From the NCBI GenBank assembly GCA_030148725.1, contig JASBSU010000004.1:124001-188000 (forward strand): a DNA stretch of 64,000 bases. Direction: 5' to 3'. Shown here one piece after another: positions 34,034 through 42,579 of this stretch. Each line of letters opens with the position of its first letter. Positions within the stretch are counted from its first letter, which is position 1. The DNA is from Hyphomicrobium sp. Its GTDB lineage: Bacteria > Pseudomonadota > Alphaproteobacteria > Rhizobiales > Hyphomicrobiaceae. Made by a program: the position numbers and the translations under genes. The notes under the pieces were generated by a model. That model had not been told where the DNA came from. It saw only the letters and a list, made by a program, of their open reading frames with translations, and ran no database searches.

Positions 34034-35974
34034 ATGGCAACTATTGCCAAGGCGAAGCGCCCCAGGCGCCCCTCGCCGCGCTCATGCCTCGGTCCGGTTG
34101 CGGACCTCGAAGCGCATCTCCCAGCAGAGTGGTGGCGTAAGCTATTCAACGCGCTCTACGTGAAGACCGACGGTGACGTCGTCGAAAACGCTGAGAACAC
34201 GCGCCGCGATGTCGATTTCATCCTCGCCGCCGCACCCGTGCAGGCTCAAAGCCAGATTCTCGATCTGTGCTGCGGGCAGGGCCGGCACTGCCTGGAGCTG
34301 GCGCGACGCGGGTATCGCAATGTCACGGGCGTCGATCGCTCGCGCTATCTCGTGCGGCTCGCCAAGAAGCGCGCGCAGAACGAGCGTCTGCAGGTCGTGT
34401 TCAAGGAAGGCGATGCGCGAAACCCTCGCCTGCCGGAGTCGAGCTTCGACTGCGTCGCAATCATGGGCAACTCGTTCGGCTACTTCTCCAACAAGCAGGA
34501 CGACGAGAAAGTCCTGACGACGGTGGGCAAGCTCTTGCGCCCGTCGGGCCAGCTGGTGCTCGACATCACCGACGGCGCGTACATGGCCGACCACTTCGAC
34601 CGCCGCTCTTGGGAGTGGATCGACGAGCACCACTTCGTGTGCCGCGAGCGATCGTTGTCGGGCGATCGGGAGCGCCTGATCTCGCGCGAGGTCATCGTGC
34701 ACGATGAGCTGGGTGTGATCGCCGATCAGTTCTATGCCGAGCGCCTCTATACCCGCGAGGGAATCGCCAAGCTGCTCGAGAAGTGCGGCTTCCGTAACGT
34801 GCGCCATCACGGCAACGCGGAGGCCTTGTCGGATCGCGACCAGGATCTCGGAATGATGGCGCGGCGGCTGCTGCTGTCGGCGGACGCGCCCGCGCTGCCG
34901 GCGCGCAAGCCGCGCGGCAAGGTACATTTGATCGACGTCACGGTGGTGATGGGCGATCCGCGTCTGCCGGATGCTGTGAAGCGCGGCGGCACGTTCAATC
35001 CGGAGGATCACGATACGATCCGGCGCTTGAAGGATGCGCTGTCGGAGCTGAAGAACTACCGGTTCCGCTATCTCGACAATCACGCGACGCTCGATCGCGA
35101 TCTGTCGGAGCTGCGCACCGATCTCGTCTTCAATCTGTGCGACGAGGGATACAACAACGATCCGTTCAAGGAGCTGCACGTTCCGGCGATGCTGGAAGCG
35201 CTCGACCTGCCTTACACGGGAGCCGGGCCGCCCGCGCTCGCCGCCTGCTACGACAAAGGGCTCGTGCGCGCTGTGGCGATGACGCTCGACGTCCCCGTGC
35301 CGCTGGAGACGCATGTGCGTCCGGGCGATCAGGGCGCGACGCTGCCTTCGGTGTTCCCGGCGCTGCTGAAGCCGAACTTCGGCGACAGTTCGCAGGGCAT
35401 CACCAAGGAGGCAGTCGTCAGCAATGAGAAGGCGCTGCTCGATTATCTCGAGCGGCTGCGTATTGCCTTCCCGCGACGTCCGGTGCTTGTGCAGGAGTAT
35501 CTGACGGGCTCGGAATATTCGGTGACGCTGGTCGGCAATCCCGATCAGGGGCTGCGCGCGCTGCCCATTCTGGAAGTCGATTTCACGAAGCTCGATCCGA
35601 CGCTGCCGAAGATCCTCGGCTATGAGTCCAAGTGGGAGCCGGACAGCCCCTACTGGACGCAGGTCTCCTATCATGAGGCGGAGCTGTCGGAGCTTCAGCA
35701 GCAGCAGCTCGTCGAGCACTCGGCGCGGCTGTTCGAGCGGCTCGGATGCAGGGACTATGCGCGCTTCGATTTCCGCGCGGACGCCAAGGGCGAGATCAAG
35801 CTGCTCGAGGTGAACCCCAATCCGGGATGGTGTTGGGACGGCAAGGTCAACCTGATGGCTGGTTTCGCTGGCATGCGCTATTCGGACCTGCTCGGGCAGA
35901 TCCTCGGCGCGGCTGTCGAGCGGCTCAACATCGTAGGTAAGAGTTCAGCGCCGCAGGTAGAAGCGGCTCAATAA
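34034..35974 (+). CDS. fusion of SAM methyltransferase and D-Ala-D-Ala ligase-like ATP-grasp enzyme
   Basis: A 646-aa bifunctional-looking protein. Residues ~35-280 form a class I methyltransferase (ILDLCCGQGRHCLELARRG near 75, VDRSRYLV, FDCVAIMGNSFGYF). After a short Pro/Arg linker, residues ~305-635 form an ATP-grasp ligase of the Ddl type. Its motifs are TDLVFNLCDEG near 365, LLKPNFGDSSQGI near 446, PVLVQEYLTGSEYSV, and metal-binding EVNPNPGWCWDGKVN near 592. ATP-grasp ligases join a carboxylate to an amine via acyl-phosphate. Coupling to a methyltransferase suggests a small-molecule or peptide modification, but the substrate is unknown. It lies downstream of the RsmB-like gene and 19 bp before tspO. 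Confidence 0.88.
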   Translation: MATIAKAKRPRRPSPRSCLGPVADLEAHLPAEWWRKLFNALYVKTDGDVVENAENTRRDVDFILAAAPVQAQSQILDLCCGQGRHCLELARRGYRNVTGVDRSRYLVRLAKKRAQNERLQVVFKEGDARNPRLPESSFDCVAIMGNSFGYFSNKQDDEKVLTTVGKLLRPSGQLVLDITDGAYMADHFDRRSWEWIDEHHFVCRERSLSGDRERLISREVIVHDELGVIADQFYAERLYTREGIAKLLEKCGFRNVRHHGNAEALSDRDQDLGMMARRLLLSADAPALPARKPRGKVHLIDVTVVMGDPRLPDAVKRGGTFNPEDHDTIRRLKDALSELKNYRFRYLDNHATLDRDLSELRTDLVFNLCDEGYNNDPFKELHVPAMLEALDLPYTGAGPPALAACYDKGLVRAVAMTLDVPVPLETHVRPGDQGATLPSVFPALLKPNFGDSSQGITKEAVVSNEKALLDYLERLRIAFPRRPVLVQEYLTGSEYSVTLVGNPDQGLRALPILEVDFTKLDPTLPKILGYESKWEPDSPYWTQVSYHEAELSELQQQQLVEHSARLFERLGCRDYARFDFRADAKGEIKLLEVNPNPGWCWDGKVNLMAGFAGMRYSDLLGQILGAAVERLNIVGKSSAPQVEAAQ

Positions 35975-35993
35975 GCGCTCTGAAGGGGGTTCA

Positions 35994-36446
35994 GTGACGA
36001 GATACGCAAGTCTTCTCGTGTTCGTGGCGCTCGTCGCTATCGCCGCTTATTCAGGTACGACGCACCTACCGGGGCCGTTCTACGCGGCCCTGCAGAAGCC
36101 GGCTTGGACACCGCCCAACGAGGTGTTCTCGCCGGTCTGGATGGTGCTCTACGTGATGATCGCGCTCGCCGGCTGGATCGCGTGGCGCGCGCAGGGTTTC
36201 GGGCCGCTGTTGTGGCTGTGGCTCTTGCAGCTCGGACTGAACGGCGCCTGGGCTTACCTGATGTTCGGTGAGAAGCAGGTCTTCTCGGCGCTCGTCGACA
36301 TCGGCGTGCTGTGGCTCGTGATCCTCGCCTTCATCGTCCTCGCGTGGCCGGTCCGCCGCTCCGCCGCGCTATTGTTCGTGCCGTATTTCCTGTGGGTTAC
36401 GTTCGCGGCAGCGCTCAACTTCGAGATCTGGCGCCTCAACTCCTGA
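35994..36446 (+). CDS. tspO: TspO/MBR-family tryptophan-rich sensory protein
   Basis: A 150-aa, five-helix membrane protein of the TspO (translocator protein) family, which binds porphyrins and cholesterol-like ligands; in alphaproteobacteria it modulates tetrapyrrole-linked gene expression. Family marks are LQKPAWTPPNEVFSPVWMVLYVMIAL in loop 1/helix 2, LQLGLNGAWAYLMFGEKQ, and the terminal PYFLWVTFAAALNFEIWRLNS. Length is normal. The start is GTG, with GAAGGGGG upstream, 19 bp after the methyltransferase/ATP-grasp gene, suggesting co-transcription. Confidence 0.93.
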   Translation: MTRYASLLVFVALVAIAAYSGTTHLPGPFYAALQKPAWTPPNEVFSPVWMVLYVMIALAGWIAWRAQGFGPLLWLWLLQLGLNGAWAYLMFGEKQVFSALVDIGVLWLVILAFIVLAWPVRRSAALLFVPYFLWVTFAAALNFEIWRLNS

Positions 36447-36549
36447 CGGCGGTGCTTAGCCCCCCACCCGTTGCCTGCTAGGATGGAGGTCGGCGGCAAT
36501 TCGCCGGCGATCTTTATCAGCTACTTCGTCAGCTATCTTGGGGGGCACC

Positions 36550-37353
36550 ATGATACTGCAAGCGGGAGGTTCGGCTGCGGCTGGAACCTGCGGTGATTGC
36601 GGGGCGCCGGTTGGTGGCAACTTCTGCTCCAGTTGCGGTGCCGACCTCAGAGCCAGCTCGCTGGGGTTTCTCGGGCAGGCGGTGGCGCCGGTTCGACGTA
36701 GCTTCCCCATCGTCTATGCGAAGATATTGACGTCGCCCATTCGGCAGACGGTGGCGCTCGCGCAGGACCCGAGCTACCGGAACTATCTGTCGTTCGCGCT
36801 GTCGGGCGTGGCGCTCTACTGCCTGATGTTCGTGCCGGTCGTGATGCGCATGGTGGTGCCGACCGGTGGTGCGCAGGTGAGCGAGAGCATGCTCACGCTC
36901 ATGAAAGCGCTGTCGCAAATCGGCATCTACTTCGGCGTCGTGCTCACGTTTCTGCTCGGCTATGGCCTCTTCCGGATGTTCGCCAAGGAGCGCAAGTCGC
37001 TTGCGGCGTACTTCAAGCTCTACGCCATCGCCATGGGCTTCGTGGCGCCCATCTATGGGGCTTACGAATTCGTCGTGCGGTTCGTTCTGGGTGGCGTCAG
37101 CATGACGACGCTCGGCACGATGACCGAGGCTGATCTCCTCAAGCCGACGACGATCATGTCGGTCGTCCTGGCTTTGCTGCTGTGGGTCTATTTCGTCGCG
37201 ATCCACCGGCGGTTCTGGGTCATGCCGATCTGGAAGGCGACTCTCCTCTATTTCGTCGCCTCGATCGTCTCCGGCCAACTCGGATACTGGATCATGTGGT
37301 GGGTCGGATTCTACTCGGCGCGCATTCTCACGGCAGCGGGCATCGTGACGTAG
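36550..37353 (+). CDS. zinc-ribbon membrane protein, uncharacterised
   Basis: A 267-aa protein with an N-terminal zinc ribbon (CGDCGAPVGGNFCSSCGADL, residues ~13-32, four cysteines in two CxxC pairs) and a C-terminal half of about five transmembrane helices: YLSFALSGVALYCLMFVPVV, IYFGVVLTFLLGYGLF, LYAIAMGFVAPIYGAYEF, TTIMSVVLALLLWVYFVAI and LYFVASIVSGQLGYWIMW. The layout resembles DUF3667/Yip1-like proteins, but I cannot assign a family firmly. The ATG at 36550 has GGGGGG upstream. The ORF-track TTG four codons earlier is less likely. It is convergent with the Aat-like gene. Confidence 0.75.
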   Translation: MILQAGGSAAAGTCGDCGAPVGGNFCSSCGADLRASSLGFLGQAVAPVRRSFPIVYAKILTSPIRQTVALAQDPSYRNYLSFALSGVALYCLMFVPVVMRMVVPTGGAQVSESMLTLMKALSQIGIYFGVVLTFLLGYGLFRMFAKERKSLAAYFKLYAIAMGFVAPIYGAYEFVVRFVLGGVSMTTLGTMTEADLLKPTTIMSVVLALLLWVYFVAIHRRFWVMPIWKATLLYFVASIVSGQLGYWIMWWVGFYSARILTAAGIVT

Positions 37354-37362
37354 GGCAGGTAT

Positions 37363-37385
37363 GCCGCCGCCCGGAGGGCAGCGGC
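37363..37385. terminator. GC-rich hairpin between convergent genes
   Basis: GCCGCCGCCC / GGGCAGCGGC with a GGA loop and one internal mismatch, in the 36-bp gap between two converging stops. It has no T tract, so terminator function is only plausible. Confidence 0.4.
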
Positions 37386-37389
37386 TGTC

Positions 37390-38301
37390 TCAGGCGGCCT
37401 GCTTCGCTTGTTCGTCGCGCGCGGCGACCGCGGCCAGGTCGTCTTCCACCTCCCACAGTCCTTCGTGACCGCGCGCGCTCGTGTGCTCCGCCAGGATGGC
37501 ATCGAACTCAGCGCGCGGGATGGCGCGAAAGCCCATGGCATCGATGGTGCTCGTGAAGTCCTTGCCGTCGTTGAGGACGAAGCCCCACTTGGCGAGGTGA
37601 TGGTTCAAGGAGGCGAAGCCCATCTTGGATGTGTTCGACTCTCGGCTGAACTGGGATTCGGTATAGAAGACGCGCCCGATGGCGACGCCATAGCCGCCAC
37701 CGACGAGACGGCCGTCGGCGCTCCACACCTCGAACGAGTGAGCGGCGCCCATGTCGTGCAGGGCTGCGTAGAGGTGCATGATCTTCGGCGTGATCCAGGT
37801 GAGGAGCGGGCGGCCCTTGCGCGGCTCGGCACAGGCGGCGATTACCTCATCAAATGCCTGATCGAATGTGACGCGATAGTCCGTCTTGCGCATTTCGCGA
37901 CGCAGGCGCTTTCCGATGTGCTGCTCGTTCAGGAACAGCACCATGCGCTCGTTGCGCGTCCACCATTTGAGCGGGCCGATGTGGCACCAGGGGAAGAAGC
38001 CGCGGCGCGTCGCATCGAGCACGCTTTCCGGTGTGAGGTCGCGGCAAACGCCGGCGAACGTGTCAAGGCGCGGGCTGATGGACGCCTCGCTCGGTGAGCG
38101 CGTACCGCCGCGGGCGATGTCAGCGGTCATGCTCACCAGCAACGCAGGGACATCGGCGATGCGCTTGGGGTGCAGAGCGTAAGCGGTGCCCATCACCCAG
38201 CGGAGCAGTTTGGCTTTGGGCGTCTCCCGGAAGAGCTGCTTGCGTCCGCGCTTTTCCTCTTCGGCGACGATATCCAAAAACACTCCAGCGACGTTGGCCA
38301 C
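37390..38301 (-). CDS. divergent leucyl/phenylalanyl-tRNA-protein transferase-like (Aat paralogue)
   Basis: A 303-aa GNAT-fold protein related to Aat. The core block RRGFFPWCHIGPLKWWTRNERMVLF aligns with the Aat signature (GIFPW...WWSPDPR), and later segments (HSFEVWSADGRLVGGGYGVAIGRVFYTESQF, SNTSKMGFASLNHHLAKWGF) match its acyl-transfer domain. It differs from the canonical gene at 46729 by an ~85-residue N-terminal extension and a changed tail. Canonical Aat attaches Leu/Phe to N-terminal Arg/Lys of proteins for ClpAP degradation. This paralogue may use another aminoacyl-tRNA or acceptor, which is inference. The start is GTG with GGAGGA 6 nt upstream. Confidence 0.8.
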   Translation of the reverse strand: MANVAGVFLDIVAEEEKRGRKQLFRETPKAKLLRWVMGTAYALHPKRIADVPALLVSMTADIARGGTRSPSEASISPRLDTFAGVCRDLTPESVLDATRRGFFPWCHIGPLKWWTRNERMVLFLNEQHIGKRLRREMRKTDYRVTFDQAFDEVIAACAEPRKGRPLLTWITPKIMHLYAALHDMGAAHSFEVWSADGRLVGGGYGVAIGRVFYTESQFSRESNTSKMGFASLNHHLAKWGFVLNDGKDFTSTIDAMGFRAIPRAEFDAILAEHTSARGHEGLWEVEDDLAAVAARDEQAKQAA

Positions 38302-38427
38302 GATCTTCCTCCGGCGATGCGACTCGGGCGGGGCGCCCGCATGTTGCCGGTGTCCTCACAAGACGCGTGCCAGGACAAACGAGGTAAAGATCTGGTGGAT
38401 TAACGATCCGAAGCTGAACGCTATTCG

Positions 38428-39690
38428 TTAAACCGCGCATTCTGCGGCGCGTTTGAGGAGGAAAGCCTGTTCCCGGGCGTTCCGGGTCATGGCGGCGGCG
38501 CGTTCGAATTCGGCACGCGCCTCGGCGTTGCGTCCCAACTTGGCGAGCAGGTCGCCGCGCACGCTGGGTAGGAGGTGATAGTCCCTGAGCAGTGGCTCCG
38601 ACGTCAGCGCGTCGACGATGCGCAGTCCAGCGTCGGGGCCCATGTGCATCGACAGCGCCACCGCGCGGTTCAGCTCGACGATGGGCGAAGGCATGATGTC
38701 GCCGAGTCGGCCGTAGAGGCCGACGATGCGCGCCCAATCGGTTTCGTCCGCAGTGCGCGCGCGGGTATGGCAGGCGGCGATGGCAGCCTGCAGGGCATAG
38801 GGGCCGAGCGCGGGCGTTAGAGCAGCGGCGCGTTCGAGTGCTGCGAGGCCGCGACGGATAAGGAGCTGATTCCATCGCGCGCGGTTCTGATCCAGCAGAA
38901 GGATCGGCTCTCCATCGGGGCCGCGTCGCGCGCCGAAACGAGAAGCTTGCAACTCCATGAGGCTGACGAGGCCATGCACCTCCGGTTCGCCCGGCACGAG
39001 ACCGGCGAGGATACGCCCGAGGCGTTGCGCTTCCTCGCACAGCTGTGGACGCATCCAGTCATCGCCGGATGTTGCCGCATATCCCTCGTTGAAGACGAGA
39101 TAGATGACCGCGAGTACCGATGCGAGGCGCTCATTGCGAGCGTCGGTGTGCGGAATCTCGAATGGGATGCGCTGCTCGGCGAGAGTGCGTTTGGCACGCA
39201 CGATGCGCTGGGCGATCGTCGGTTCCGTGACGAGAAAGGCGCGGGCGATTTCCTCGGTTTTGAGGCCGCCGATGAGACGAAGGGTCAGTGCGACCTGCGC
39301 ATCCCTTCCGAGCGCAGGGTGGCACGAAATGAACATGAGGCGCAGGAGATCGTCGCCGATGTCGTCGTCGAGGGCAGAGTCGAGATCGGGCAGCGCGCTT
39401 TCGCCTGCCGCATCCTGATCGGCTTGCAACTCGGCGTGTTTGCGGTCGATGAGTTTGGCGCGCCGGAAGCGGTCGAGAGCGCGGTTCTTCGCGGCGGCCA
39501 TCAGCCAGGCGCCAGGCTTCTCGGGAATGCCGATGCGCGGCCACTGTTCCAGCGCCGCAACGAGCGCATCCTGAGCCAGTTCCTCGGCGAGGCCGACGTC
39601 GCGCACCATGCGGGTCAAGCCAGCGATGAGCCTTGCCTGCTCGATACGGAAGACTGCCTCGATGGCGCGATGTGGATCGGTAGCCGTCAC
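38428..39690 (-). CDS. ECF sigma factor, SigJ/ECF42-like with C-terminal extension
   Basis: A 420-aa alternative sigma factor. Sigma-2 occupies ~10-80 (LAEELAQDALVAALEQWPRIGIPEKPGAWLMAAAKNRALD) and sigma-4 ~115-170 (RLIGGLKTEEIARAFLVTEPTIAQRIVRAKRTL). A ~240-residue C-terminal region follows (YLVFNEGYAA, LRIVDALTSEPLLRDYHLLPSVRGDLLAKLG), which is TPR-like and characteristic of the ECF42 group. ECF42 genes typically sit beside DGPF/YciI-domain genes, as here (two of them), and lack anti-sigma factors. The only usable start is GTG 39690, which lies inside a 27-bp palindrome; an in-frame TGA is four codons upstream. Confidence 0.9.
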   Translation of the reverse strand: MTATDPHRAIEAVFRIEQARLIAGLTRMVRDVGLAEELAQDALVAALEQWPRIGIPEKPGAWLMAAAKNRALDRFRRAKLIDRKHAELQADQDAAGESALPDLDSALDDDIGDDLLRLMFISCHPALGRDAQVALTLRLIGGLKTEEIARAFLVTEPTIAQRIVRAKRTLAEQRIPFEIPHTDARNERLASVLAVIYLVFNEGYAATSGDDWMRPQLCEEAQRLGRILAGLVPGEPEVHGLVSLMELQASRFGARRGPDGEPILLLDQNRARWNQLLIRRGLAALERAAALTPALGPYALQAAIAACHTRARTADETDWARIVGLYGRLGDIMPSPIVELNRAVALSMHMGPDAGLRIVDALTSEPLLRDYHLLPSVRGDLLAKLGRNAEARAEFERAAAMTRNAREQAFLLKRAAECAV

Positions 39691-39701
39691 GGCTACCGAT
39701 C
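39675..39701. promoter_or_regulatory. 27-bp palindrome spanning the sigma gene start codon
   Basis: GATCGGTAGCCGT, central C, ACGGCTACCGATC: 13-bp perfectly complementary arms around one base. The GTG start of the ECF42-like sigma gene is inside the palindrome. In RNA this could fold back on the start codon; in DNA it could be an operator. Function is inferred only. Confidence 0.6.
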
Positions 39702-39723
39702 AGAGCATCGTTGCCTCAATGGA

Positions 39724-40152
39724 TCAAGGTGATGGCGCAGTCGCGGATGGCGCGTGGGCGGTCGCGAGCGCCTCCGGGTCGGGGCAACCTTCACCCTCGA
39801 ACATTTGCCGAACCTCGGTTTCGCCTTCCCACTCCGGCCAATGCTCGAGGTGGAGCTCCATGAAGCGGATGGCCAGCTCCATCGCGTCGTCGCGGTTCGG
39901 CACCTCGAAGATGGCGAAGCCGCCGATGACCTCCTTGGCCTCCGCAAACGGCCCGTCGACCACATTCAGTTTGCGGTTCGACTGGCGCACGCGAAAGCCG
40001 CTGACGGATGAAGGCAGGAGCCCGCCCATCCCGACCATGACACCGGATTTGGTCAACTCGTCGCCCAGTTTGCCGACCGCCTCCATCAAGGACTGCGGTG
40101 GCATCCCGAGGTCGCGGCTCTCCTTGGACTTCACAATCGACATGAAGCGCAT
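39724..40152 (-). CDS. YciI-like/DGPF-domain protein
   Basis: A 142-aa single-domain ferredoxin-fold protein of the YCII/DGPF family. It begins MRFMSIVKSKES and contains the DGPF signature in VVDGPFAEAKEVIGGFAIFEV, then PNRDDAMELAIRFMELH. Such genes accompany ECF42 sigma factors, and the enzymatic role is unknown. GGGAGAACGAAC precedes the ATG at 40152. The longer ORF-track start is unsupported. It lies 33 bp upstream of the sigma gene and 96 bp downstream of a second DGPF gene. The C-terminal ~20 residues are low-complexity (Ala/Pro/Ser). Confidence 0.88.
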   Translation of the reverse strand: MRFMSIVKSKESRDLGMPPQSLMEAVGKLGDELTKSGVMVGMGGLLPSSVSGFRVRQSNRKLNVVDGPFAEAKEVIGGFAIFEVPNRDDAMELAIRFMELHLEHWPEWEGETEVRQMFEGEGCPDPEALATAHAPSATAPSP

Positions 40153-40248
40153 GTTCGTTCTCCCATCTTTGTCCTGGAGCCGGCTCGTCCGGCTCCATGC
40201 TGACGTCGAATGGCGCGGTGCCAAATCGACAGGCGCACGCGTTTTTGT

Positions 40249-40680
40249 TCAGCCCTTGAGTTCGCGCTCGAGCCGGCGATGGTGCTCGATGGCGTCGCCC
40301 TCGCCGAAATCCTCCAGCTCGAACAGCTGGCGGATCTCGATCTCGCTCTCCTCGTTGTGCGGGTTCGGGCAGCGCTTGATCCACTCGACCGCTTCGGCGA
40401 GCGACTTGCATTGCAGGATCCAGTAGCCAGCGACCAGCTCCTTGGTTTCGGCGAAGGGGCCGTCGATGACGGTGCGCTTGTTGGTGCTGTCGCCCAGCTT
40501 GCCGGCGGCGAAGCGCACGCGTGCACCCTTGGAACTCGCCTGCAGGCCATTGCCGTCCAGCATGACACCGGCCTTTAGCATCTCCTCATTGAACTTCGCC
40601 ATGGCAGCCAGGCCCTCTTCGGAGGGCATTACGCCGGCCTCGGAATCCTTCGTGGCTTTGACCAGAACCATGAATCGCAT
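40249..40680 (-). CDS. YciI-like/DGPF-domain protein
   Basis: A 143-aa DGPF-family protein, first gene of the sigma-factor cluster. MRFMVLVKATKDSEAGVMPSEE opens the domain, RTVIDGPFAETKELVAGYWIL holds the DGPF motif, and SLAEAVEWIKRCPNPHNEESEIEIRQLFE closes the core. It resembles the neighbouring DGPF protein (shared RFM.(I/L)VK start, DGPFAE.KE), indicating an old tandem duplication. AAGGAG is 6 nt before the ATG. Biochemical function is unknown. ECF42 partners have been linked to stress and secondary metabolism in other bacteria. Confidence 0.9.
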   Translation of the reverse strand: MRFMVLVKATKDSEAGVMPSEEGLAAMAKFNEEMLKAGVMLDGNGLQASSKGARVRFAAGKLGDSTNKRTVIDGPFAETKELVAGYWILQCKSLAEAVEWIKRCPNPHNEESEIEIRQLFELEDFGEGDAIEHHRRLERELKG

Positions 40681-40937
40681 CGTCTTCTCCTTGCTCGACA
40701 GCTATTTTCGGCCGGGATTGCCCAGGCTCCGACAGAACGACGAACGGCACGACCTGAAATCGACATGGGTGCGCAACTTTTTTGGGGCGAGCCCGAATCG
40801 GCCCAGATTTGGGGCCCGAACGCGTCCATGGCGCGCCTTGACGCCCTAGGGGGCGGGTGGTCTATGAGCCGCTTCATCTCATGGCCTCCCTAGGGCCGTT
40901 TTTGGCCGCGTCCGGCGCCACAACCCACGGGGCATTT

Positions 40938-42485
40938 GTGACCGACACCGTTCTCATCATCGATTTCGGCAGCCAGGTAACGCAGCTCATCGCGCGGCGC
41001 GTGCGCGAAGCGGGTGTCTACTCGGAAATCGTGCCGTTCAATCAAGCCGAAGCGGCTTTGTCCCGGCTGAAGCCTAAGGCGCTCATCCTTTCCGGCGGTC
41101 CCGCTTCCGTGACGACCGACGGCTCGCCACGCGCGCCGCAGCAGGTATTCGATAGCGGCCTGCCGATCCTCTCCATCTGTTATGGGCAGCAGACCACGGC
41201 GGTGCAGCTCGGCGGCGTCGTCGAGGGTGGACATCCGGCGGAGTTCGGGCGCGCGGAAGTTCTCATCAAAGAGCCTTCGGCGCTGTTCGAAGGCATCTGG
41301 GAGGTCGGCAAGCGCTATCCGGTCTGGATGAGCCACGGCGATCGCGTCACGCGCATGCCGGATGGCATCACCGTAAAGGCAACAAGCGAGAACGCGCCGT
41401 TCGCGGTGGCGACGGACGAAGCGCGGCGCATCTATACGACGATGTTCCATCCGGAGGTGGTGCACACGCCGGACGGGGCGAAGCTCCTGTCGAACTTCGT
41501 GCACAAGATCGCTGGGATCAAGAACGACTGGACGATGGCGCACTTCCGCACGTCGGAGGTCGAGAAGATCCGCAAGCAGGTCGGCGGTGCGCGCGTGATC
41601 TCGGGGTTGTCGGGCGGGGTCGACAGCGCGGTTGCGTCGGTGCTGATCCACGAGGCGATCGGCGATCAGCTCACGTGCATTTTCGTCGATCACGGGCTGA
41701 TGCGGCAGAACGAGGCCGAAGAGGTCGTGAACCTGTTCCGCGGGCACTACAACATCCCGTTGGTGCATGTCGATGCGAAGGAACGCTTCCTGTCGGCGCT
41801 CGCCGGCAAGTCCGACCCGGAGCAGAAGCGCAAGATCATCGGCGGGCTGTTCATCGACGTGTTCGAGGAGGAGGCGCGCAAGCTCGGCGGCGCGGACTTT
41901 CTGGCGCAGGGGACTCTCTATCCGGATGTGATCGAGAGCGTGTCGTTCACGGGCGGTCCTTCAGTGACGATCAAATCGCACCACAATGTCGGCGGTCTGC
42001 CGGAGCGCATGAACCTGAAGCTCGTCGAGCCGCTGCGCGAATTGTTCAAGGACGAGGTGCGGGCCCTGGGGCGCGAGCTGGGGCTGCCGGAGACATTTGT
42101 CGGGCGGCATCCGTTCCCCGGCCCGGGCCTTGCCATTCGCATTCCCGGCGACATCACCGAGGAGAAGCTCAACATCCTCCGGCAGGCCGATGCGATCTAC
42201 CTCGATGAGATCCGCAAGGCCGGGCTTTACGACAAGATCTGGCAGGCATTCGCCGTGCTGCTGCCGGTGCGCACGGTCGGTGTGATGGGCGATGCGCGGA
42301 CCTACGATTACGTCTGCGCGCTCAGGGCCGTGACCTCGACAGACGGCATGACGGCCGACTACTACGATTTCTCGCATGCGTTTTTAGGACCGACAGCAAC
42401 GCGCATCATCAACGAGGTGCGCGGCATCAATCGCGTCGTCTACGACATCACCTCCAAGCCCCCCGGCACGATCGAGTGGGAGTGA
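40938..42485 (+). CDS. guaA: GMP synthase (glutamine-hydrolysing)
   Basis: Aminates XMP to GMP using glutamine and ATP, the last step of the pathway whose first enzyme (guaB) is ~10 kb away. Domain order is class I amidotransferase (Cys in ILSICYGQQ near residue 78; His/Glu in [11 protein letters not shown] near 170), ATP pyrophosphatase with P-loop [19 protein letters not shown] near 225, and the C-terminal dimerisation domain ending [11 protein letters not shown] place the start at GTG 40938 (515 aa), because [17 protein letters not shown] is where the family begins. The ORF-track start (GTG 40857) or the ATG at 40881 would add up to 27 residues. Confidence 0.97.
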   Translation: MTDTVLIIDFGSQVTQLIARRVREAGVYSEIVPFNQAEAALSRLKPKALILSGGPASVTTDGSPRAPQQVFDSGLPILSICYGQQTTAVQLGGVVEGGHPAEFGRAEVLIKEPSALFEGIWEVGKRYPVWMSHGDRVTRMPDGITVKATSENAPFAVATDEARRIYTTMFHPEVVHTPDGAKLLSNFVHKIAGIKNDWTMAHFRTSEVEKIRKQVGGARVISGLSGGVDSAVASVLIHEAIGDQLTCIFVDHGLMRQNEAEEVVNLFRGHYNIPLVHVDAKERFLSALAGKSDPEQKRKIIGGLFIDVFEEEARKLGGADFLAQGTLYPDVIESVSFTGGPSVTIKSHHNVGGLPERMNLKLVEPLRELFKDEVRALGRELGLPETFVGRHPFPGPGLAIRIPGDITEEKLNILRQADAIYLDEIRKAGLYDKIWQAFAVLLPVRTVGVMGDARTYDYVCALRAVTSTDGMTADYYDFSHAFLGPTATRIINEVRGINRVVYDITSKPPGTIEWE

Positions 42486-42567
42486 TAACTAGCCGCGCGC
42501 CTGGACGGATTGTAAGCCGTTGATTTTGACGACGTATGCGGCTTAAGCTGAGAGGTGTTCAGTTCCT

Positions 42568-42576
42568 GGGGGGGGG
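42568..42576 (+). repeat. nine-G homopolymer in a ribosome binding site
   Basis: GGGGGGGGG followed by AAG and the ATG of the methyltransferase gene at 42580. The tract doubles as the Shine-Dalgarno element and could vary in length by slippage. Confidence 0.7.
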
Positions 42577-42579
42577 AAG

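Noticed and set aside
40857-40937. Longer N-terminus for GMP synthase
   Set aside because: The family begins at [12 protein letters not shown]. The extra 27 residues have no counterpart, and no ribosome site was seen before the upstream starts.
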